DNA of 64,000 nucleotides from Lathyrus oleraceus (Eukaryota > Streptophyta > Magnoliopsida > Fabales > Fabaceae): contig NC_066581.1 in assembly GCF_024323335.1 (NCBI RefSeq), forward strand, positions 464,229,527-464,293,526. The letters are read 5' to 3'. The translations under genes were made by a program, and so were the position numbers. Below are positions 34,964 to 45,879 of the stretch, piece after piece. Every line of letters starts with the position of its first letter. Position 1 is the stretch's first letter. The notes beneath the pieces are model-generated. The model was given only the letters and a program-made list of their open reading frames with translations, searched no databases and was not told the origin of the DNA.

Positions 34964-35563
34964 TTAGGCGTAGTATTTTTTAACTATGTCCGCGTTCACA
35001 GGATGCGGGAAGTCTTCGCCATCCATTGTAGCAAGTACCATGGCTCCACCGGAGAATACCTTCTTAACCACAAATGGCCCTTCGTATGTGGGAGTCCACT
35101 TGCCTCTGGGATCCCCTTGTGGTAGGATGATGCGCTTGATCACCAAGTCGCCAATGTGATACACCTGTCTCTTGACTCCTTTGTTAAATGCTTGGGTCAT
35201 GCGCTTCTGATATATCTGCCCGTGACAAACAGCCGCAAGTCTCTTCTCATCAATCAAGTTTATCTGATCGAGTCGAGTCTGAATCCATTCATCCTCGCTT
35301 AAACCCGCCTCTTTCATGATCCTTAGAGAGGGAATCTGAACTTCCACTGGTAAGACGGCTTCCGTTCCGTAGACTAAAGAGAAAGGAGTTGCCCCTGTCG
35401 AAGTGCGTACTGAAGTGCGATAACCGTGGAGAGCAAACGGTAACATCTCATGCCAGTCTTTGTATGTTACTGCTATATTCTTGATATTGTTAGCAGCCTC
35501 CACGACGCCGTTCGTCTTTGGCCGGTACGGAGAAGAGTTATGGTGTTTTATTTTGAACTGCAT
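34964..35563 (-). pseudogene. Integrase C-terminal fragment, element E
   Basis: A 199-residue open frame starts in the last part of the catalytic core (HHNSSPYRPKTNGVVEAANN, which holds the glutamate of the DDE triad). It runs through the conserved block DWHEMLPFALHGYRTSVRTS to the GPY/F chromodomain-like end (GKWTPTYEGPFVVKKVF) and the normal C-terminus. The zinc domain and both catalytic aspartates are missing, apart from a VITDNGTKLN scrap just upstream. Its frame is intact although it has no catalytic use, which suggests a recent deletion in the parent or that the segment is carried for other reasons. Confidence 0.8.
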
Positions 35564-36300
35564 GCAGCGTTCAGTTTAGTACCATTATCAGTGATAACTC
35601 TTTCAGGAGACAGCAGGTTTCTCGACTGTATATTTGATAAGATCCATCTTAGAAATCAATAAAGTGGTATGATTCAACATATACTGTCTTAGTCGGCGAG
35701 CAGCCTAGGCCAAAGCGTAGCAAGCTTTCTCGAGCTGTGAGTATCTTGTTTCACAGTCGGTACCTTTTGTTAAGGCAGTGTATGACATGCTCTTTTCGAC
35801 CAGACTCGTCATGTTGCCCCAGCACACCCTATTGAATTTTCTAACACGGTCAAATACATGATTAGAGGTCTTCCTTCAACTGGTAGCATTAGAATTGGAG
35901 GTTCTTGGAGATATTTCTTGATTTTGTCATTCATCATTCCATACCATCTCTTGATTTTTCTTTTTTGGTAATTTGAAGATGGGTTTGCAGGTAGCAGTCA
36001 AATGTGGGATGAATCGGGCAATGTAATTCGAGTGCCCCAAGAAACCTCTGACTTCTTTCTTGTCTATTTCAGTACCCATTGCAATTTCAATTGATTCCTC
36101 CTGCGGCTGTATGGTCTTTTCTTCTTGTAGTACCAGTCTGGCAAATTCTCCAGGGACTTCACAATCTTCCTCACTTCCATCCTCGGCTTGGTAGATCGGA
36201 TTTTCAAAGTCATAATGAACAGTAGCAGAGTCATTACCAACAGGATCCAGAGTGGATATGGATCGGCAAATTGTTACGTGAGTGTGTGCAAGAAAACATA
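35564..36300 (-). pseudogene. Pre-RT linker and RNase H scraps, element E
   Basis: Going leftward on the minus strand: an acidic pre-RT linker (DFENPIYQAEDGSEEDCEVP) runs straight into EVRGFLGHSNYIARFIPHL, the block that normally follows RT, so the entire RT core is deleted. RNase H pieces follow (LIMYLTVLENSIGC; AWAAK-like), then integrase core residues (VITDNGTKLN). Frames are broken several times. It is useless as an enzyme but fixes the deletion breakpoints. Confidence 0.75.
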
Positions 36301-36468
36301 GCTTGTTTGAAAAATGACAGGAAAGATAAAGAGCGCAATATTTGAATGCAAAAAGTCCATTGATTTATTGAATATGAATATGCTTATGAAAATGACAAAC
36401 CCTTAAAATTAGCTATTATGCCCCGGGTATAGACACAATGCTTTGAAACACAAAAATAGCAACAACAA
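36301..36468 (-). other. Short non-coding gap between E gag frame and RT scraps
   Basis: In sense an AT-rich stretch follows the gag-frame stop and ends before the pre-RT linker; this is the place of the Ogre-type intron. Splice sites were not fixed. Confidence 0.35.
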
Positions 36469-37578
36469 TTACTCCTGACTAAAGGAAATCGGGATAGTGT
36501 CTTCAGCCTTCCAATTATTGAGTCCGTCATCAATTATTGGGAAAATCCAGCTATCCAAGTCATAATCGTTATCAGTATCTTCCACAGCATTGACAGTCTC
36601 GTCATGATTAGGCAGAGGGGCAGTGATGCCATTAGGAGTCTCCGGAGGATCAAAGGTAGTTGCCTGTATCTTCCCACTTCGAATGCCACTTTCAACATGT
36701 TCACCAGTTAATATAAGTTCAGTGAAACCCAATGAGGAACTCCTCAATAGATGGCTGTAGAATGGGCCAGTCAGTGTGCTCATGAACATGTCCACCAATT
36801 CTCGATCGGTCATAGAGGGTTTGACTCTGCCAGCCAAATCTCTCCATTTTTGAGCATATTCTTTGAAGCTTTCTTTAGATCCCATAGTCATATTCTGCAA
36901 CTGTAGCCGAGTAGGTGCTAGTTCAGAGTTATACTGGTAGTGCTTGTAGAAGGTTGTCGCTAAGTTAGTCCAGGTGTGGATGTCAGAGCTCTCGAGCTAA
37001 TAGTACCATTCTAACTGTGTGCCAGACAGACTCTCTTGGAAGAAATGGATCCATAGTTTCCTGTTAGTGGTATACGGCTGAATCTTTCTCACATAAGCTC
37101 TCAGATGCATCTGAGGGCAAGATGCCCCATCGTATATAGTGAAAGTGGGGATCTTGAATTTGCGAGGAATGACCACATCGGAGACCAGTCCCAAGCTTTC
37201 GAAATCCAGACCGGGCGCCTTCTGACCCTCCATAGCTAGCATACGTTCTTCCAACAACTTGTACTTGTCATCTTTTGGAGAGTATTGTTCATTCTCATAA
37301 TCTTCATTGTCGTCCTCAGGGTTGAAGAGATCAACATTCTCATCTTCTGAATCTGTCTCTGTTTCCTCTTCTTGATCCTTCGGAATTCTGATTTTGACTC
37401 CCGCAGCCTGTCCTTTAAGCCTTCTTCCCGGGTTAATGTAACTCACAGGTTTCTTGTCTTTCTTCTTCTCGAGCAAGAGAGCTTTCAGTTCCTCCTGCCC
37501 CTTGGATAAGTTCAAGATCATCTCCTGGAGTTGAGCATTCTGAGCATGGAGATCCTTGACAGTTTGTTCGAGGTCCAT
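36469..37578 (-). pseudogene. Gag-derived frame of element E with one in-frame TAG and an in-frame deletion
   Basis: The ATG is at 37578 (MDLEQTVKDLHAQNAQLQEM), followed by a coiled coil and an acidic stretch, then the capsid blocks VVIPRKFKIPTFTIYDG and QLEWYY. A TAG (36997-36999) stands where relatives have Gln. The same frame then goes on for 150 more codons (LQNMTMGSKESFKEYAQKWR) and passes in frame from the capsid end (GEHVESGIRSGKIQ) to the post-protease linker (DYDLDSWIFPIIDDGLNNW), so zinc knuckle and protease were lost without breaking the frame. It may be made as a 193-residue N-terminal protein or, with read-through, a fusion of 370 codons. Confidence 0.75.
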
Positions 37579-38474
37579 TTTTCTGTTTGCATGAAAACCG
37601 TGAGAACATTGATCCCTTTAGAACACCTGTTATGCAATGTTATGCTATGCAATGTATGAAATGTTTTCAAGGACTTTTGGAATTTAACTTTGCATAAACC
37701 ACCAAAAAAAGGAAACTTTTTTTTTTGTTTTTTTGTTTTTTTGTTTTTTTTTTGTTTTTTTTTTGTACAAAACAGAGCAAAGTTAAATCCCTAAGTCCTT
37801 GAAATGGTTAGTACAATGTTATGATGTCATGATGTTATGATGTTAAGATGTTATGATGTTATGAGGTTAAATAAATAACAAGCACCAGCAAGTCACACAA
37901 CCATCATTCCTAGGTTTTAAGGCTTGCATGAGTTCCAAAGGTAAGTACCCTCCCTACTGAAGTTTGGTTGGTTCAACCTGTCCTAGAATAGTAACCGGGT
38001 TCTAGAAGGATCTCAAATCATCGACCTTTCCTTAAGTCCACTTCAGTGCAACACCAAGTGGTTGACCGAAGCTTCCCTAAAGTCCAATCTCAAAGAGTGT
38101 AGTATCGAGTATCAACCAACCTCAGTCGGAACCGAAGCCAGTTATCTCACTACTTTCTAACGGCTAGGATGAGTCAATTAGGGTTCTAAAGGTTTGGTTA
38201 ATGCTTTAATGACACCACGCAGATGCCAAATTTTTCCTCAAGTAAACATGAGGAACATCAGGACATCCAAAGTGTCACATTAACCGTAGCCATCATTTTA
38301 ACCATTCCAGTATACGCCGGATAGTCGCGATGATCTATTGCTACTTACCTAAGGTACACTAGATCCGGGTGTAGGATCTTTCACTCAAGAATACCCAAGC
38401 AATCCCTTAAAAGTAAATCAGACAATTTTAAATAAGTGATCTTGTTTTTTAAGGTAACCTCTCTTTTTAAAGTA
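37579..38474 (-). other. 5' leader of element E
   Basis: About 900 bases, no ORF1. On the minus strand an acceptor-like TTGCATAACAG/GTG (CAG at 37627-37629) precedes gag by some 50 bases. An A-rich tract in sense lies at 37716-37766. Bases 37800-37870 carry short ATGATGTTATG repeats. Confidence 0.6.
37716..37766. repeat. Low-complexity T/G tract (A/C in the sense of E)
   Basis: Runs of 7 to 10 T separated by single G. Simple-sequence expansion; length may be uncertain in the assembly. Confidence 0.85.
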
Positions 38475-38492
38475 TCCCCAGCAGAGTCGCCA
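38475..38492 (-). promoter_or_regulatory. Primer binding site of element E
   Basis: TGGCGACTCTGCTGGGGA on the minus strand, four bases from the 5' LTR end at 38497. Intact. Confidence 0.92.
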
Positions 38493-40199
38493 GTTCTGTC
38501 ATACGGTGAACTGACTTTAGGGTGTTTTGCTTTTTATCGCAATGTCGCGGATAGCAAGAGTCGCCACCGACTTTTCTTTTATCCAATAAGGAAAGGTGGA
38601 AAAGAACAGGAAAGACCTTAATTTAGATTCTTAGGTTCGGGAGGTACATTATACAAAGGGAAGGTGTTAGCACCCTTTGTATCCATGGTTATCCATGGGC
38701 TCTTAATTGCTGGATCACTTATATTTTTGTCTGAAAAGTGTCGGTGAATTGCTTAAAAAATGTTTGAAAGAGAGTTTAACTTTGTAATGATTCTCGTATG
38801 AATGTATACAAAGTATTTATCTCGTTTGATTTTGAAAATGGTTTAGAAAAATATAACTCGGTAATGATTCTAGTATGAATGTATACCAAGTGGTGATTTT
38901 CTAGGATTTGTAAAGTGTAAAGTGTGAGGGGTGGAAAATGTTTTAGGTTATGATCCAGTAATTGAGAGTTATACCTTCCTAAGGTCGTTATGAACGTTTC
39001 CTATCCTTATGAGGGTAAAACTGTCCTTACTATTGAGAAGTAAGTAATTTTACCCTTTGGATGTTTAAGGGTCATCGTAGGGTCATCGATAGGTCATTGA
39101 AGGCAACAGTTGTAAGGATACCTTAGCATTCGAAGGGACGATCATCATTTAACCGTAGGCTACACCGAAGGGTCATCGAGGGACAAAATCGTATTTTCGA
39201 AGGCAACATCCGAGGGACTATGATTTATTTTATGATGATTTAATCGAAGGGCCATTGCTAAGTGTATCCCCACATTCGCGGGACATGACCGTTATACCGT
39301 AATACCGTAAGGCAGCAAAGAGAGGTCCAAGATCACTTATTTAAAGGTCATATTTTAAAGTCAATTAAGTAATTAAGTCCATACTAAAATCAATACATTA
39401 AAATTAATACATTAAAATTAATACATTAAAATTAACACATTAAAATTAATTAAGCAATTTAGGGTGAGTCTCCCCAAGGGTATCCCACAAATAAAGTGGA
39501 AGACCTAAACGGCGATCTTTTTTCTGGGACATATGAACCTTTGCAAAATTCAACAAACGGGTTAGCATACCAAATCCGGGTGCAATCGAGGATTACACCG
39601 TAAAAGAAAAACAGCAGCAAGAAAACAGTGTATAATTAACATAGAATCGACCAGATACGCATAAGACATAACAAACAAAATATTGGCGGCTGCCCTTGTT
39701 CGCCTCTGCTTCGCCTAGCGAAGGTCTAGCGAACACTCGCTGCGTGCTCGCTTAGCGATGTGCTAGCGAGCGGCTGCGGGTTTTGAATTTCAGAACAGTA
39801 TGACTTCAACCTGCGGCATGGCTTATGGCATCCAACACATAATTATATGGTTCAGCATTCACAATATCCAGGCACACTTAAATTCACACGCAAAACCTCA
39901 AATATGTTTATGAATTCAATTATATTATCACATGCAAGTTAAGAACATAAAGCGGTATCACATGCAAATTAAGAAAATAACACGATAATAGTAATGCAAA
40001 CCTGTTTGCAATCGAATTGCAACCTTGAATTGGCGAGCCGGATTGACTTGGGCGGCGGTAGCTTCGGGGCGGGGAAGCGGCCTTCAGGGTTTCTTCACTC
40101 GGAACTCTCTAAAGTAGCCTCCAGGGTTTCCGTGCCAGGGTTTTTGTCCCTCTTCCTCCGTTTTTTTTTTCGTCCTCCTTTTCATTACTGAAGTGCTGG

Positions 40200-40207
40200 T
40201 ATTTATA
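40200..40207 (-). promoter_or_regulatory. TATA box of element E (5' LTR)
   Basis: TATAAATA on the minus strand, 65 bases downstream of the CpG dyad array. It is the expected promoter of the E transcript; transcription should begin near 40170. Confidence 0.65.
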
Positions 40208-40271
40208 ATGCCCTTTTTCATGACCTAATGGGCTCAGAACGAAGCCCGAAATTTTTTGTTGTCTGTCAGCC

Positions 40272-40383
40272 TCGCTAGGCGAGCTGGTAGCGAACGTTTG
40301 CTTCGCTAGGCGAGCGTGTAGCGAACGTTCGCTAGGCGAGCGTGTAGCGAACGTAACGTTCGCTAGGCGAGCGTGTAGCGAAC
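40272..40383. promoter_or_regulatory. Four CpG-rich dyad repeats upstream of the TATA box, 5' LTR of E
   Basis: Same as 27691-27802, shifted by 12581; no difference seen between the two LTRs over the array. Confidence 0.75.
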
Positions 40384-40526
40384 AGGCCAGTTTTGGGCCA
40401 TTTTCTGGATTGGGCCATTCGTGAGCTGGGCCTTCGTTCCTTTGGGATGTCAGTGCCTTGGGGAACAAGTCGGAGGGTCTTGGAAAATGCTTTGTAATAT
40501 CAACGGGCAAATTTTGGGGTATGACA

Positions 40527-40531
40527 ATGAT
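40527..40531 (+). repeat. Right target-site duplication of element E (ATGAT)
   Basis: Follows GTATGACA directly; equals 25911-25915. Confidence 0.93.
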
Positions 40532-41320
40532 GATGAGGTGTTAAGACTAATCAAGAGAAGTGAATTCAACGTGGTAGAGCAGATGCCCAAGACTCCGCCA
40601 AAGATGTTTGTACTATCATGGTTAATGAATTATGAAGCACACAGAGAGGCATTGCAGAAAGTGCTAGAACATGCTTATGTTGAGCATGATTTGACCGTAG
40701 ATCGGTTTGACCACAATGTTGCCAACATTACTTCTTGTAACAATTTGAGGTTTTGTGATGAAGAGCTTCCTGAGGATGGCAGAAATCACAATTTAGCGTT
40801 ACACATTTCTATGAATTGCAAGGAGGACGCTTTGTCCAATGTGTTGGTTGATACAGGGTCATCTTTGAATGTGCTTCCCAATTCAAGTTTGTCAAGCATG
40901 TCTTATCAAGACGCCCCAATAAGGTACAGCAGCGTAATTGTCAAAGTGTTCGACGGTTCTTGTAAAACTATCATTGGTGAAGTGGACCTTCCAATAAAGA
41001 TAGGTCTGAGTGATTTCCAAATTACTTTCCAGGTCATGGATATCCACCCGGCCTATAGCTGCTTGTTGGGAAGGCCATAGATTCACGAAGTTGGAGCAGT
41101 GACGTCTACTCTACACCAAAAGCTGAAATTCGTGAAGAACGACAAGCTTGTCGTTGTTGGTGGAGAGAAGGCATTATTGGTGATCCATCTGTCATCTTTC
41201 ACATACGTTGATGCTGAAGAGGCGGTTGGAACTTCGTTCCAAGCCTTATATATTGCTTATGAATTGAAGAAAACTGGGGCACCCATGTCTTCTTTGAAAG
41301 ATGCATAAGAGGTTATTCAA
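40532..41320 (+). pseudogene. Protease of element D (3' of the E insertion)
   Basis: The frame continues D's linker and reaches an aspartic protease: active site DTGSSLNVLP at 40850-40880 (LVDTGSS), a flap-like segment (VIVKVFDGSCKTIIGEVDLP) and the C-terminal hydrophobic-G motif (YSCLLGRP). A TAG at 41078-41080 stands where relatives have Trp; the frame is then open to 41308. The catalytic Asp is kept. Retropepsins cleave the gag-pol polyprotein and work as dimers. The stop and the E insertion make this copy dead. Confidence 0.85.
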
Positions 41321-41544
41321 GATGGCAACATTGACAAGTGGGGTCGTTCAATGCCAAAGCCAAAGTCATGCAACCAATCTTCCGCAGTGGAGGGTTCATT
41401 CACGAGAACAATCAACGCTCAATTGCCATTATTAAAGACCATGGTAATGAAGACGAAGCTTGCGCCAACTTTGTGACGCATGGCCAGACTTGCAACAATT
41501 GGGTTGATGTTGATGTTCCTGTTGTCATTCACCGTTCTAAGTAA
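41321..41544 (+). pseudogene. Post-protease linker of element D
   Basis: A frameshifted open stretch from 41338 ends in GQTCNNWVDVDVPVVIHRSK. Its position between protease and intron equals that of the linker of A (4700-5179). No enzymatic motif is seen. Confidence 0.55.
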
Positions 41545-41791
41545 TTTTTTTTTTGTTTTAAGAAAAATCCTTCTCCTATGCCTAAGGTAGAAGTGAACAT
41601 TGTTGGGCATTTTTATTATTATCGTCAATAAAATACAATTTTTTCATCCACATCTATGATGTTTTATTTTTACTTTTTGATTTTTCTGAAAATGGTAATC
41701 ACAAAAAAACATAAATAAATAATAATTTTCCATCTGCATAATATTTGTTCGCACTCCACTTCTCTAAAATCAAAATATCAATCATTATGCA
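41540..41791 (+). other. Putative intron between protease and RT, element D
   Basis: After HRSK the sequence becomes very T/A-rich with stops in all frames, begins AAGTAATTTTTTT, and ends in CATTATGCAG/GTTGATTC, just before coding similarity resumes (VDSQTIEYNDP). The acceptor is convincing; the donor AA/GTAATT is plausible but the exact join would shift frame here, perhaps from later indels. Ogre elements are known to have an intron here. Confidence 0.55.
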
Positions 41792-42848
41792 GGTTGATTC
41801 TCAAACCATTGAGTACAATGATCCTACTCCCTCTCTAAACTTTGATTTCCTTGTGTTTGAAACTGAGGAAGAGATTGATGATGAAGAAGTATCTAATGAA
41901 TTATCTCGTTTGCTTGAGCACGAGGAAAAAGCAATTCAACCATTTAAAGAGAAGATTGAATTAGTCAACTTGGGTTCCGAGGATGATATGAAGGAAGTTA
42001 GGATTGGGTCTCAACTGTGTCCAGAAGCTAAGAAGGGGTTGATTGATCTTCTTCGAGATTATTCTGATGTGTTTTCTTGGTCCTATCAAGACATGCCTGG
42101 GTTAGATTCTGAGATTGTGGAGCATAGATTATCGTTGAAGCTAGAATGCCCACCGGTCAAACAGAAGTTGAGAAGAACGCATCTCGATATGGCAGTGAAG
42201 ATTAAAGAGGAAGTGCAAAAGCAGATTGATGTTGGTTTTCTTGTTACCTCTGAGTATCCGCAGTTGGTGGCCAATATTGTGTCTATTCCAAAGAAAGATG
42301 GAAAAGTCTGCATGTGTGTTGATTATAGAGATTTGAACAAAGCTAGTCTGAAAGATGATTTTCCTCTGCCACACATTGATATGTTGGTAGACAATACAAC
42401 TAAATTCAAAGTCTTTTTGTTTATGGGCGAATTTTCCGGCTATAATCAAATCAAGATGGCACCTGAAGATATGGAGAAGACCATATTCATTACACCCTAG
42501 GGAACATTCTGTTATAAAGTGATGTCTTTCGGTTTAAAGAAAGTTTGTGCAACATACCAGAGAGCTATGACCATTCTTTTTCATGATATGATGCATAAAG
42601 AGAGTGAAGTTTATGTTGATGATATAATTGCCAAATCAAGTGATGGAGAAGAGCATATTGAGAATTTGTTGAAGTTATTCCAGCGTTTGATGAAATATAA
42701 ACTCCATTTGAATCCTAATAAATGCACTTTTGGTGTTCATTCTAGTAAGTTGTTGGGCTTCATTGTCAGTGAGAAGTGTATTGAAGTTGATCCTGCCAAG
42801 GTCAAAGCAATATAAGAGATGCATGCACCCAAAACTGAAAAGTAAGTC
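41792..42848 (+). pseudogene. Reverse transcriptase of element D
   Basis: The order is acidic linker, LLRDYSDVFSWSYQDMPGLD, palm/fingers (YPQLVANIVSIPKKDGKVCM, CVDYRDLNKASLKDDFPLP), motif B region and YVDDIIAKSSDGEEH, then LNPNKCTFGVHSSKLLGFIV. The usual MDGFSGYNQI reads MGEFSGYNQI: the first catalytic aspartate is glycine. A TAG at 42498-42500 (Trp in relatives), and TAA at 42813 and 42844 (Gln in relatives) break the frame. The YVDD aspartates remain. Not functional. Confidence 0.85.
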
Positions 42849-43468
42849 AGAGGTTTTCTCGATCGCTTGAATTATATCTCAAGATTTATATCGCATATGA
42901 TTGCCACATGTGCCCCTATATTCAAGCTTCTTTGGAAAGATCGGTCTTATGATTTGACCGAAGATTGCCAAAAAGCTTTTGATAGTATCAAAGGGTATCT
43001 GCTTGAGCCTCTGATTCTGTTTCCGCCTATTGAAGGAAGACCGTTGATTATGTATTTGACTGTGCTTGATGAGAGTATGGGTTGTGTTCTTGGTCAGCAA
43101 AATGAATCTGGAAATAAAGAATATGTAATTTACTACTTCAATAAGAAGTTCACCGACCGTGAGATCGGTATTCTATGCTTGAAAAGACACGTTACACATT
43201 GGCGTGGGCTGCTAAGCGTCTGCACCAGTATATGTTAAATCATACTACTTGGTTGATATCCAAAATAGATCCAATCAAGTACATTTTTTAGAAGCCTGCT
43301 TTAATTGGGAGGATTTCCCGTTGGCAGATGTTATTATCTGAGTATGATATTAAATATCGATCTTAGAAAGCCATTAAAGGTAGTGTCTTGGCTGACCATT
43401 TGGCTCACCAAACAACTGAAGATTACCAATCAGTGCAATATGATTTTCCTGACGAAGAAATTTTTTAA
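42849..43468 (+). pseudogene. Connection and pol RNase H of element D
   Basis: VRGFLDRLNYISRFISHMIA, LLWKDRSYDLTEDCQKAFDS, LIMYLTVLDESMGCVLGQQN and the tail WLISKIDPIKYIF, WQMLLSEYDIKY are readable. The aspartate usual in the first RNase H motif is not at its place, as also in G. Frameshift near 43170 and TAG codons at 43289 and 43366 (Gln in G) disrupt it. Confidence 0.75.
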
Positions 43469-43903
43469 TTGAAGATGAAAGATTGTGATGAACCATTGCT
43501 TGAAGAAGGGCCAGAACCTGGTTCCCATTGGGGCATGGTATTTGATGGAGCTGTTAATTCATATGGTAATGGCATTGGGGCAGTGATTATTACTCCTCAA
43601 GGAACTCATTTTCCATTTACAGCTAGATTAACCTTCAAGTGTACGAACAATATGGCTAAGTATGAAGCCTGCATTATGGGGCTTGAAGAAGCCATTGATC
43701 TCAAAATCAAATATCTTAACGTCTATGGAGATTCAACTTTGGTTGTGAATCAGATCAAGGGTGAATAGGAGACGAATCAACCTGGTTTGATACCATACAA
43801 AGATTATGCGAGGAGGATATCAACTTTCTTTATAAAGGTTTAGTTTCATCATATCCCTCGAGATGAAAACCGGATGGTTGATGCTCTTGCAACATAGGCT
43901 TCA
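43469..43903 (+). pseudogene. Archaeal-type RNase H of element D
   Basis: MVFDGAVNSYGNGIGAVI, NNMAKYEACIMGLEEAID and VYGDSTLVVNQIKGE match the second RNase H of G (residues 178-300). The catalytic glutamate of NNMAEYEA is lysine here (a G-to-A change). A TAG at 43768-43770 replaces a Trp, and stops near 43842 and 43896 break the C-terminal part. The domain class is known from Tat-lineage elements. Confidence 0.75.
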
Positions 43904-45262
43904 ATGATTATGGTGAAATTTTGGAATGAGGTTCCCAATTTGAATGTGACACGTCTTGATAGGCCAGCTCACGTGTTTACTGTTGAAGAAGTCAAGGATG
44001 AAAAGCCATGGTATCTTGATATCAAATGTTTTCTTCGAAGTCAGATCTACCCGCCTGGGGCATCTTTGAAAGATAAGAAGACTTTGAGAAGATTAGTTGG
44101 CAACTTCTACCTGAATGGTGATGTGCTTTATAAGAGAAATTTTGATATGGTTTTGCTCAGATGCGTGTATAAACATGAAGCATAAATGTTGATGACTGAA
44201 TTCCATGGAGGTTCCTTTGGTACTCATTCCAATGGACATGCTATGGCAAAGAAGATGTTGAGAGCAGGTTACTATTGGTTAACAATGGAATCTGACTATT
44301 GCAAGGTTATGAAGAAATGCCATAAGTGTCAAATCTATGCAGATAAGGTTCATGTTCCTCCAGCTTTGTTGAATGTCATTTCCTCTCCATGGCCCTTCTC
44401 CATGTTGGGAATTGATATGATTGGCATGAATGAGCCCAAATCTTAGAACAGACATCGCTTCATTTTGGTGGCTATTGATTACTTCACAAAGTGGGTTGAA
44501 GTGGCATCGTATGCAAATGTGACCAAGCAAGTTGTTGTAAGGTTTATCAAGAACCAGATTATATGTCGTTATGGTGTGCCAAGTAAGATCATTACTAATA
44601 ATGGATCTAACTTGAATAATAATATGGTGGAAGCTCTTTGCAAAGACATCAAGATTTCACATCATAATTTTTCTCCCTACAGACCCAAGATGAATGGGGT
44701 TGTTGAAGCTGCGAATAAGAACATTAAAAAGATCATTCAGAAAATGGTTGTGACATACAAAGACTGACATGAGATGCTCCCATTTGTTTTGCATGAGTAC
44801 CGTACATCCATCCGCACTTCAACAGGAGCAACCCCTTTCTCTCTTGTTTATGGTATGGAAGTTGTGCTCCCCGTGGAGGTTGAGAGCCCGTCAATGCGTG
44901 TGCTAATGGAAGCCAAGTTGACAGAAGCTGAATGGTGTCAGACCAGATATGACCAGCTGAATTTAATTGAAGAGAAAAGATTGACTGCCATGTGTCATGG
45001 TCAGTTATATCAATAGAGAATGAATAAAGCTTTCTATAAGAAGGTCAGGCCTCGTGTGTTTAGACAAGGTGACCTCGTACTAAAAAAGATTATATCTTTC
45101 AAACCTGATGCCATAGGAAAATGGACTCCTACTTATGAAGGCCCATATGTTGTGAAAAGAGCCTTTTTAGGCGGTGCTTTGATTCTTACAACTATGGATG
45201 GTGAAGAGTTCGCTCGTCATGTGAGCGCCGATGTATTCAAGAAATACTTCGCCCAAAAATAA
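43904..45262 (+). pseudogene. Integrase of element D
   Basis: Zinc part: FHGGSFGTHSNGHAMAKKML and CHKCQIYADK. Core: LGIDMIGMNEP, IITNNGSNLNN (the second catalytic aspartate has become asparagine) and RPKMNGVVEAANKNIKKII with the glutamate. C-terminus: GKWTPTYEGPYVVKRAFLGG, ending FKKYFAQK and a TAA near 45260. Stops at 44183, 44446, 44765 (TGA for Trp) and 45016 (TAG for Gln) split it into five frames. About 450 residues in total, similar to G. Confidence 0.85.
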
Positions 45263-45279
45263 AAGAACAACTCGCTAAG

Positions 45280-45430
45280 TTGAAAACCTGAAAGGGCGGC
45301 TTAGGCAAAAATGAGTGTCTCGGTAGATTGAAAACATGTAAGGGTCCAGGAAAACATTAGAGACATAAAAAAGAATATTTATCTCGGTAGATTGAGTACC
45401 CCCTTAGGGCAATCTAGGCAAAAATTAGTG
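45280..45430 (+). repeat. Post-integrase repeats of element D
   Basis: Three copies of the pattern CTCGGTAGATTGA(A/G)xACxxxxAAGGG...AGGCAAAAAT, the sense version of those in A, E and G. Confidence 0.65.
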
Positions 45431-45879
45431 ATTTTGGCAAGTAACTACATTCGGTTAGTCCTAATCATGGAAATCGGTTTGAGCAAGTCATTTGGTTCTG
45501 ATTCATCATTCTGAACTAAAGACAAGCATAATGGATGTTGAAGTTGGTAGGGAGAATAGTGATCATGGTACTCAATGTAGCTCTTTTCCATGTAAATTAC
45601 CCTTTTCAAACTTTGTAAATATCTATGGAGTCTATTCATTTACAGACTACCCTCTTACTAAATAAAGTTGAGCTTTTATCCAATTGTTTCTATTCTTATT
45701 TACTTTTTCTAAATAAAAGTGAATTTTTATGATAATAATTTTAAAATAAATTAATGAATAATTATTATTTTTTCTTAAAATAATAGAAAAACAATCGCTT
45801 TAAGAAATGTCAACAGTAGTCTAAGAACAGGTGAGTCTTGAAGTGTGAAGCATTGGTAGTCTTCCTCAAGCAGTTGGTT

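Larger units (their letters stand above)
25916..40526 (-). mobile_element. Element E: complete, young, non-autonomous Tat/Ogre-type retrotransposon (14.6 kb)
   Basis: Two 2030-bp LTRs, a 5-bp target duplication, PBS and PPT are all present. On the minus strand: 5' LTR 38497-40526, PBS, leader, gag-like frame, RT/RNase H scraps, integrase C-terminus, post-integrase repeats, a 6.8-kb 3' untranslated region with a tandem array, PPT, 3' LTR 25916-27945. ORF1, zinc knuckle, protease, the RT core and the integrase core are absent. I count six differences between the LTRs by eye (0.3%), so it inserted recently, after D was already decayed. It must have moved with enzymes from another element. Confidence 0.93.
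38497..40526 (-). repeat. 5' LTR of element E (2030 bp)
   Basis: Matches 25916-27945 with no net length change. Differences seen: ATAAGGAAA/ATAAAGAAA, ATTGCTGG/ATTGTTGG, two changes near 39179, CTTCAGGG/CTTTAGGG, and TTTTTGTCC/TTTTCGTCC. The U3 (40526 to about 40180) is short and the R-U5 part long. Confidence 0.95.

Noticed and set aside
37716..37766. Poly(A) tail of a retroposed mRNA
   Set aside because: The tract is inside the leader of E, is interrupted by G, and has no gene or target duplication next to it.
40421..40531. Start of a protein in the E LTR that continues to the protease
   Set aside because: The frame merely reads from the LTR end into D's interrupted gag-pro.
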